Assembly (NCBI RefSeq): GCF_000611645.1
Contig: NW_014012700.1
Span: forward strand, 1-14,777
Length of the DNA: 14,777 nucleotides
DNA from: Monoraphidium neglectum
Lineage: Eukaryota > Chlorophyta > Chlorophyceae > Sphaeropleales > Selenastraceae
Direction: 5' to 3'
In this document: in pieces, positions 9,287 through 14,777 of the stretch
Layout: the number at the start of each line of letters is the position of its first letter
How positions within the stretch are numbered: the stretch's first letter is position 1
Translations under genes and position numbers: made by a program
The notes under the pieces: generated by a model
Told to the model about the DNA's origin: nothing
The model's input: the letters and a program-made list of their open reading frames with translations, nothing else
The model's database searches: none

Positions 9287-9841
9287 CTTAGTTTGCATAT
9301 GTAGGCAAAGGCAGGGTTTGGCATAATGGCGACGTCTTGGCCGGGCCCTGCCATGGGGGTCGAGGCTACGCATGAGGCGATTGAGCTCACACTGGTTCTT
9401 GCAGGGGAGGGCCCGGCTGGCCCATGCCTGCGCACACCCCCTCTACACAACACACACACTCCCGTCTTTGGGCCCGCAACACCCGGTTGCGCGCCCCCTG
9501 GCAACCTTCTATCAACGTATCCGCCAACCGCATACGCCCTTACCGTGCCGCCGCCGCCTTGCAATGCCCGACAGGTGGACACGCTGCTGGCGCTGGAGGA
9601 GGAGATGTCGGCTGCAGCAGCGTCCATAGGAGTACAGACGCCCCCTGTGGCTGAGGGCGGCATCACCGCTTTCGCAAAGGTTGGGTTACGAGGGGGTTTT
9701 GAGGCGGAGAGCTTCTGGGGCAAGGGGGGTTTGGTGCGGGCCGGCAGCGTGGTGGGTCAACCACAGCACGCAAGCCACCGGCGCTGGCGCTGTGCCAGCA
9801 CCCTCCTGGCCCTGCTCGCCTCCCTTTCAATGTGCGCACGT

Positions 9842-9842
<1 letters not shown>

Positions 9843-9902
<60 letters not shown>
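9843..9902. repeat. (CA)30 microsatellite
   Basis: This is an uninterrupted CA run of 60 nt in intron 9680-9957 of the coiled-coil gene, ending 55 nt before the acceptor. It is the reverse complement of the (GT)n tract in the preceding intron. Confidence 0.97.
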
Positions 9903-9904
<2 letters not shown>

Positions 9905-10646
9905 TATACACAGATACTCAATCGCACACACACCCTGCACACACATGAATTTGGCAGATGTACAGAAAGTTGCTGCGATCGTCGATGCGCTTGGCCATGA
10001 CAGTGAAGGAATTAGCTATCAAGTTCACTGAAGCAACAAAAGAGCAAGAGGAAAATGAAAGGTTAGACGACTTGATGTACCAGCGTGTGCTGCAGCTCGA
10101 GACGGGGCGGTGGGGCCAAGCGGACCTGCGGCACGTGCCCTACCAGCCGGGACAGCCCCAACAGCCCCAACAACCTCAACAGCCCACCACTAGCAGCAGC
10201 AGCACCAGCAGCGGTACCAGCAGAAGCACGAGCAGCAAGGCCAGCTACAGCCGCACCAGCCCCAGCAGCAGCCGCAGCTGCCCAATCAGCACCTGCTGAG
10301 CAGATGCTATGTAGATCAGCTGCAGCCTCACGCGCAGCAGCAGGGCCACGGACTCCCCTGCAGTGGGATGGAAGGTGTATATCGGTCGGATGGCCAACGG
10401 CAGGCCCAGATCTTCAAAATGACCAGAGGAGCGCCCCCATCACAGCGTCTTGCCAGGTATTCAAATCAGAGGCGGCGTCGCAAGCGAGTGATATGGTCAT
10501 GCTTGCAACGAGCAGTTCCGGATCGAGTCAGCTTTGATGCTTTTGAGTGCTTGGACTTGAGCATATTATCTCACCTGCACACACTCGTGTGGGAGCGGGC
10601 AATTGAGTGCAAGCCCCTGCAGACACGCAATGGTCCCACTGACGGT

Positions 10647-10651
10647 TGTAA
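10647..10651 (+). terminator. Possible TGTAA polyadenylation signal
   Basis: TGTAA is the usual poly(A) signal in chlorophyte nuclear genes. This copy is 348 nt after the TGA at 10299. It lies inside the long Gln-rich frame, so if that frame is coding, the copy at 11035-11039 is the better candidate. The motif is short and occurs by chance. Confidence 0.2.
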
Positions 10652-10736
10652 TTGTCAGGCCACTGCACTGCAGGACGACATTTTGTGGGGCAATGCGCTG
10701 TGCCGGGACAGGAGAGTGGCAGTGTATTACCCCATG

Positions 10737-10757
10737 GCAGCAGCAGCAGCAGCAGCA
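10737..10757 (+). repeat. Short (GCA)n run
   Basis: Seven GCA triplets follow CCCATG. The run encodes Ala in the 10194-10844 frame and would be Ser or Gln in the other frames. Confidence 0.85.
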
Positions 10758-10844
10758 CCGTCGCGGGGGCCAAATCACAAAGTAAGATATGACGTCCCTG
10801 ATTTTTGCAGTCCTTGGGAGACAACAACATTACAAAAGCTTTGA

Positions 10845-12005
10845 CAAACTCTGCGTAATACATTGTATGCATGGTTCCAATATATCCTGCCCAATGTCCA
10901 CCTGCGGCTCAATGGCTGCATGGGGGAGGGCCGCTGGCCGGGGTGGCAAAGCCCCCGTGTACTTACGAATCGTGTGGTCGTGTAGTGAACATGTAGTAAT
11001 CGTGTGCCACACGATTACGACAGTGTGTGGCACATGTAAAGCACGTACGTAGAACTCAATCTGCGTCTGGCTGCCTCAACACAACCAACGCTTTGACACC
11101 GTATTTGTTGGCAAGGGGAGCTCACCCAAATTGCACCGTGTGGAAGCGTTGTGCCTGTTTGTCGGCCGGCGCAATTTGAACAGCACGCCGGTCAAAACAT
11201 CTGTTCGGGGGCAAGAGGCAGAGATTCATTAAAACCCTTTCGCACAAGATGTGTACGCCCCACCCCTGCAACCTCATCGCGATTCTCGCCGGAGCGCCGC
11301 TGCCGCCTCCCCCCCCCTCCCATCTTGCCGCGCCCCTCAAACTTGCAGTGCTCCAAGCAGGCATTACTGGTCAAAACACGACAAAGCAGGTCGGTTGGGC
11401 TTGTAGGTTAGATGGGCACGTTCACATGACCTTGCAAACAGCATTGATGTTCTGGGAACATGTACAGTTTGCGTCATGTCACTGAAATGGTTTCCCAGTC
11501 CAGATGAGCGGCGCTGATTATATGCCCGTAGTTCTCAAGGGCTGCTAGGAGACCAGACTTCGAGTGTGCTTCTGAGAGGGGTTATTGCATAAAACAATGT
11601 GGCAGCAACGCGCATGAGGAGATTCAAACCACTTGAAATGGGTGAATACCTTATTGCCGTGCGCCACCAGTCCTCAAACTCTGCACTGGTGCACCTGCAG
11701 CATGGAGGTTTCAGATGCTGTCCAGGGGGTGGCTTACGGTCAGAGTAGACCACGCTTGATTTCGACACTCAAAATATTCAGCAACAATTTCTCTTGAACG
11801 CACGCCGCAGTCCCGGCTGGACTCCCGCGCGGGTGGCCGCAGTGGATCGAAGTTTGGCAAGCAAGGCAGAAAACTTTGCAATCTCAGCTCGGCGTCACAT
11901 AAAAGTCAGATATAAACTTGATGTTCTTATAGGATATCTGCTGAACCCACCCTGGTGCTCGCTACCAGCAAAGTGAGCGTTGATACGGTACTCAGATACG
12001 GGACC
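10845..12005. other. Intergenic spacer, no gene recognised
   Basis: Composition is more balanced than in the flanking genes. I see no domain, no convincing ATG-started frame, no transposase and no RNA gene. Frames of 60-85 codons occur on both strands, but those I checked near 11535-11768 and 11794-11976 start at GTG or TTG. The notable items are the inverted repeat at 10996-11018, a TGTAA at 11035-11039 and AT-rich patches near 11895-11935. Confidence 0.6.
10996..11018. repeat. Perfect inverted repeat, 11-bp arms and 1-nt centre
   Basis: The arms are GTAATCGTGTG and CACACGATTAC, separated by one C. The core AATCGTGTG also occurs as a direct copy at 10968-10976, and a related GTGTGGCAC follows at about 11025-11033. 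It could be a DNA-binding dyad, an RNA hairpin at a 3' end, or the remnant of a small element. Confidence 0.85.
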
Positions 12006-12007
12006 TT

Positions 12008-12013
12008 TATATA
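12008..12013 (+). promoter_or_regulatory. TATA-box candidate for the jacalin-domain gene
   Basis: TATATA within CTTTATATACC lies 193 nt upstream of ATG 12201 and 70 nt upstream of in-frame ATG 12078. Transcription would then start near 12035-12045. TTTCTGTGTTTTGCAG at 12053-12068 and GCGCTGCAG before 12200 look like splice acceptors, so a 5'-UTR intron is possible. Confidence 0.4.
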
Positions 12014-12200
12014 CCAGCCGGGTTGACACGACTTGAGCACAGCTTCTCCATGTTTCTGTGTTTTGCAGAGGGCGAGGATGATGGCACCGACACGCTTGTC
12101 GGCTGGGACCCGCTTCGCTCTCAGCTGTCAAGCGCCCCACCCTGCCCGCTGCGCCGTGCCATTTCCTGTCCTGACCTGCCTTGTTGCACCGCGCTGCAGC

Positions 12201-14777
12201 ATGATGCTGCGTGTTGTTGCCCTCGCGGCTCTCGTGTCCATGGCGACTGGTGAGAGGCACCGCCCCTTCAGAGGACTGCTGTGCGCTGAGGGGGGTTACA
12301 ATCGGGCCCTCGGAGCCGCCGCTTGCAGAGAGAATCTGCACCATTGATACATGCAGAGATCCTGGCCGAATCAGCCTGCCCATCTGTGTTTGCCTGCAAC
12401 CTCCTGCCACCTGTCAACCCCCAACCCCATGCACAGCCACGTGTGCCCACATGGAAGGCGTGAGTGCGCTGGTCGGCACCAAGTGCGGCGCCGCTGTCGA
12501 CCAGACAGGTGAGCGCAGTTGCCCGCAGTAGTACTCTGCCTCATCACCCTATACCCTGCGCACACCTGCAACAGCCAGGTTTGCCCTTGCGTTGATGGCC
12601 TCGGCTCATCTGCACTGTTCCAAGGAATGAGCTGGACAATCCCCAAGCTGACTGGTGTGGGTCTGCACAAACCCCTTGCGCTCCATGCAGTCGGCCGTTC
12701 CGGGTGGATTACCAAGCTGAACGTGTACAGCAATGGCAAGTGCATCACTGGCATTAAGGTGAGCCTGCGCACCCTGGAGTGACCACCCTGCATACTGTGC
12801 AGCGAGCTGTGTATTGAGCTCCGCCCCTACCTGGTGCAGACTGCAGCAGAGATCAAGTCTGTAGTTTCACCATGAGAGCGCTTGTCAATGTGCATGCAAG
12901 ATGTTGGTGTACCTGTGGTCACGGCTGAACGTTAGCAGGCAAGATTTTCTTGGCCCCACGGTCCAACCCTGAACCCCTGCCCAGGCCACGTACGGCTACG
13001 ATGCCAAGGGTGCGAAGCTGCTGGGCAAGCAGGGCGGCGCTGAGTCGGACTTCAAGGTCTACCCCGCCTCTGGGGAGTTCATCAACAAGGTCCAGCTGGT
13101 GGCCGGCAGGTGTGCAAGTGGTGACAGTATGTGCACAAGTGCAAGGAGGGACCAGGAGTTCGGCCGCCGCACATTCGTCATTTCTCTAGCGTGCAGGGAG
13201 TGCTGAGCCCGGCTGCAAGGGCCTCGGCTTCCATCTAACAACCTCTTACAACCTCTTGGTTGAGCGAAATCTAGTCTGTTGCCGACTTGCCACAGCTGCC
13301 CGCTGACTAGACTGCACCTACCCCATCCTCCCCCACCCAAACACTGAACGCTTCCAGCTGCGTGGAGGCGATCTCATTCTCCACCACCAAGGGCCGCACC
13401 TACTCCGCCGGCAAGCCGGGCTCCGGCAAGGCCGTGACGCTCACCCCGCCCACCGCCGCCGCCCACGTCTACGCTTTCAAGGGCTTCTTCAGCTCCAACT
13501 GCGCCGCCCCTGCCATCTCAATCGTGTGGGCCACCGAGGGCTGCCCCGCACCCGCCGCAAAGGCTGCCACCGTGCCGCTCCCTGCCGAGGCGCAGGCTGA
13601 GGTGAGGACAGCAGACAGACAGGCCGGGGTGCTGCGCTGCAGCAGCCCAGTATTGAGGAGCGCCGCGTCTCGCACAGGGCCTCACGTGCACGACAAATGG
13701 AGCTGCGATCTGCGTGCTGCTGCTGAGCATGCCTGCGGCTGTGGGGTGTCGGATGGTGCACGCGGCGCGAGCAAGGCCTGGCGGGACGCTTGTGCCGCTC
13801 ACCCACCGACTCAGGGGCATGCACATACCTGCATTGATCCCCCCTGATTCACACTCTCTCCGTAACCCATCCAACCCCCCGCCCCCGCTGAATGCTTCCC
13901 CAGGCCCCTACCCCTGTGGAGGCTGAAGCGCAGGCACCCGCTGAGGCCGTCGCGGCGCCACCCTCCGCAGCCGAGGCCGTTGCCCAGGTGCCTGTGGCGG
14001 CCGAGGCCCCCGCGGCGGTCGAGGCACCTGCAGAGGTTGAGGCGCCCAAGGCTGCTGCTGAGCCCTGCGAGCCGGTGAGGGCGCGATTGGCTGGTGCGAA
14101 GACTGAGGGCATAAATTTGTTTGTTACATGCAGGCCAGCGCTCAAGCTCTTGTTGTTACCTCGAAGCTTGCCTGGATGGGGTGCTCACGTATCAGCCAGT
14201 GCTTGCCAGATTCCAAGCCGCCCTGAGGGGCGCGGTGGTCGGCAGCCCGGCTTGTGTGCGCCTATGTTGGTTGGGACCCCTTTCTGGGCGATCACTTCAC
14301 CCACGTCCAGAGCCCTGCCCTCCCCATTAGGCCCTGGTCCGTTGCGCCCGCCTGCCTGTCCCTCCATCACTGCACTCCCTGGCCCCACACACGCCCCTTG
14401 CAACAACCAATCCCCAGGTGGTGATCCTCTCCGGCTCCCACGGCCTGGCCTGCGACCTGGCGACCAGCAAGGTCGTCGCCACCGGCCTCCTATCCAAATT
14501 CTCGCCCTTCATAAACTTGGCCTGCCAGGACCTCCAGGAGTGCTCAGACGCGGCCCCCGCCTCCGACGACGCAGCGTACGCCAAGTGCAAGTGGGCCGTC
14601 TGCAAGCCCAGCAGGAAGCTCAACGGCCTTGTCCCCGCCCACCCAGACCTGAAGCCCCTCGTGAATGAGGTGGTTGCCGGCATCAACGCCTTCGCCGCGG
14701 CCGCCGCCGTCAAGCCCGCCGATACCGATGGCAAGGGCTCTCTTGCCTTCCTGGTTTCCAAGCTGCCCACGATCCCC
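12201..14777 (+). CDS. Secreted jacalin-like lectin domain protein with Ala/Pro/Glu linker (3' end outside window)
   Basis: Jacalin domains are beta-prism folds that usually bind sugars. Exons: 12201-12249 (signal peptide core LRVVALAALVSMAT), 12437-12508 or 12437-12459, 12579-12758, 12985-13109, 13358-13601, 13904-14074, 14418 to window end. Phases agree from 12579 onward. The jacalin region runs from about GWITKLNVYSNGKCITGIK through TYGYDAKGAKLLG, EFINKVQLVAGS, CVEAISFSTTKGRTYS and VYAFKGFFSS to AISIVWATEGC, matching the strand pattern of the family: I-x-K-V-x-V-Y, I-x-x-V, I-x-F-x-T, F-x-G. The classical GxxxD sugar-contact motif near the domain end is not visible. Extra Cys (SC, NC, GC) suggest disulfides. 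Exon 13904-14074 is a 57-residue Ala/Pro/Glu linker. The last exon has LACDL, LACQD, ECS and KCKWAVC; its family was not recognised. ATG 12201 was chosen because it gives a signal peptide; ATG 12078 is in frame upstream. The splice into exon 12579 is unresolved. Confidence 0.8.
13238..13257. repeat. 10-bp tandem duplication in an intron
   Basis: ACAACCTCTT occurs twice head-to-tail, in intron 13110-13357 of the jacalin-domain gene. It is minor and probably polymorphic. Confidence 0.85.

Larger units (their letters stand above)
8601..9445 (+). repeat. Diverged direct duplication of an exon-end plus intron module
   Basis: Segment A (about 8601-8852) and segment B (about 9097-9445) align in order. 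Both contain GATGCGCGCGCGGCCGAGGC at the exon end, then a phase-0 donor, then GTTTGCAT...GTAGGC, and later GAGGC-AT-AGCTC-CACTG followed by GGCTGGCCC (8792-8833 against 9371-9422). The exon parts are nearly identical and the intron parts are much more diverged. B also has an inserted (GT)n tract. This indicates internal duplication within the coiled-coil gene. Confidence 0.7.
8502..10299 (+). pseudogene. Leucine-zipper/coiled-coil protein gene with Gln/Pro-rich tail, probably disrupted
   Basis: Function unknown. Four exons join in phase 0: 8502-8657 (start uncertain; M-S-G-F-V..., ends TDARAAEACML), 8992-9156 (zipper), 9575-9679 (VDTLLALEEEM...GGITAFAK) and 9958-10299 (MYRKLLRSS... QEENERLDDL, then GQPQQPQQPQQP and a Ser-rich end). 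All introns are GT-AG. The zipper exon encodes three tandem heptads LRQDNAA, LRHGNAA, LHQENAA with Leu at d and Asn at a, typical of a dimeric coil. A TAG at 9097-9099 interrupts it where two of the three preceding heptads have Gln (CAG). In the last exon the Gln-rich character continues in another frame (see 10194-10844), suggesting a frameshift. Part of 9958-10090 is AT-richer with unusual codons (TTA, GAA, AAA). An alternative start is ATG 8986. The gene could be intact in another allele. Confidence 0.42.
10194..10844 (+). other. Long Gln-rich open frame overlapping and following the coiled-coil gene end
   Basis: This frame stays open for 216 codons and ends at TGA 10842-10844. It starts directly after TAG 10191-10193, so it has no start of its own at the repeat; the first in-frame ATG is 10368. 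Its first third is Q/H/P-rich (QQQHQQRYQQKHEQQ, then PHQPQQQPQLP), which continues the GQPQQPQQP character of the upstream exon better than that exon's own Ser-rich frame does. The rest has RRRRKRV and an AAAAAAAA run. No family recognised. Best guess: the frame-shifted tail of the coiled-coil gene. Confidence 0.3.

Noticed and set aside
9681..10031. Alternative frame giving LADVQKVAAIVDALG at the start of exon 9958
   Set aside because: It meets a stop at 10029-10031 and its upstream part is the (CA)n tract. The MYRKLL frame joins in phase 0 with the preceding exon and continues.
9097..10193. Reassigned genetic code with UAG as Gln, as in some ulvophycean algae
   Set aside because: Two TAGs sit at Gln-like positions, but the 891-codon RAD54B frame and the jacalin exons contain no in-frame TAG or TAA, so a standard code with local lesions is simpler.
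11127..11178. Inverted pair CAAATTGC ... GCAATTTG with 36-nt spacer
   Set aside because: The arms are only 8 bp, do not extend, and such pairs are expected by chance in a spacer of this size.
11600..11670. tRNA-like B-box (GGTTTGAATCTC on the minus strand)
   Set aside because: No proper T-stem, anticodon arm or acceptor stem pairing could be drawn.
11535..11976. Small open frames of 60-77 codons in the spacer
   Set aside because: They start at GTG or TTG, have no recognisable domain, and no splice or codon-use support.
12050..12253. 68-codon frame from ATG 12050 in the jacalin gene leader
   Set aside because: It overlaps the signal peptide in another frame, is Cys/Pro-rich without pattern, and its start lies in a probable splice-acceptor tract. 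At most it is an upstream frame.
14134..14180. Extra exon in the 343-nt intron (ASAQALVVTSKLAW after TGCAG)
   Set aside because: The acceptor looks good, but no donor gives phase 0 into the exon at 14418, whereas 14074 to 14418 joins cleanly.

Overview
The window looks like nuclear DNA of a green alga (core Chlorophyta, probably chlamydomonad-like). The sequence shows GC-rich exons split by many short GT-AG introns (136-355 nt in the best-resolved gene), (TG)n/(CA)n tracts inside introns, Ala/Gln low-complexity protein stretches, and TGTAA motifs, which are the usual poly(A) signal in that group. The lineage is inferred; no rRNA or organelle marker is present.

Left part, 49-8189, minus strand: a nearly complete RAD54B-type SNF2 recombination ATPase. 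I could resolve 23 coding exons whose phases all join into one 891-codon frame with no stop. The 3' end lies beyond position 1. Two very small exons (13 and 16 nt) and one GC-AG intron are needed to keep conserved motifs in frame.

Middle part, 8190-10844: a short, locally AT-rich spacer, then a divergently oriented plus-strand gene for a leucine-zipper/coiled-coil protein followed by a Gln/Pro-rich tail. Four phase-0 exons can be joined, but an in-frame TAG sits in the zipper and a probable frameshift lies at the Gln-rich tract, so it may be a decaying gene. One exon-intron junction module is duplicated in it, and one symmetric exon lies between a (GT)n and a (CA)n tract.

Spacer, about 10845-12005: no gene recognised. 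It holds a perfect 11-bp-arm inverted repeat at 10996-11018.

Right part, 12201-14777, plus strand: a secreted protein with a signal peptide, a short Cys-containing N-terminal segment, a jacalin-like beta-prism domain spread over three exons, an Ala/Pro/Glu linker encoded by one exon, and a Cys-containing C-terminal domain cut by the window end. The three genes show no obvious shared pathway: one is nuclear DNA repair, one is an unknown coiled-coil protein and one is an extracellular lectin-like protein. I found no mobile-element genes, CRISPR, tRNA or rRNA.
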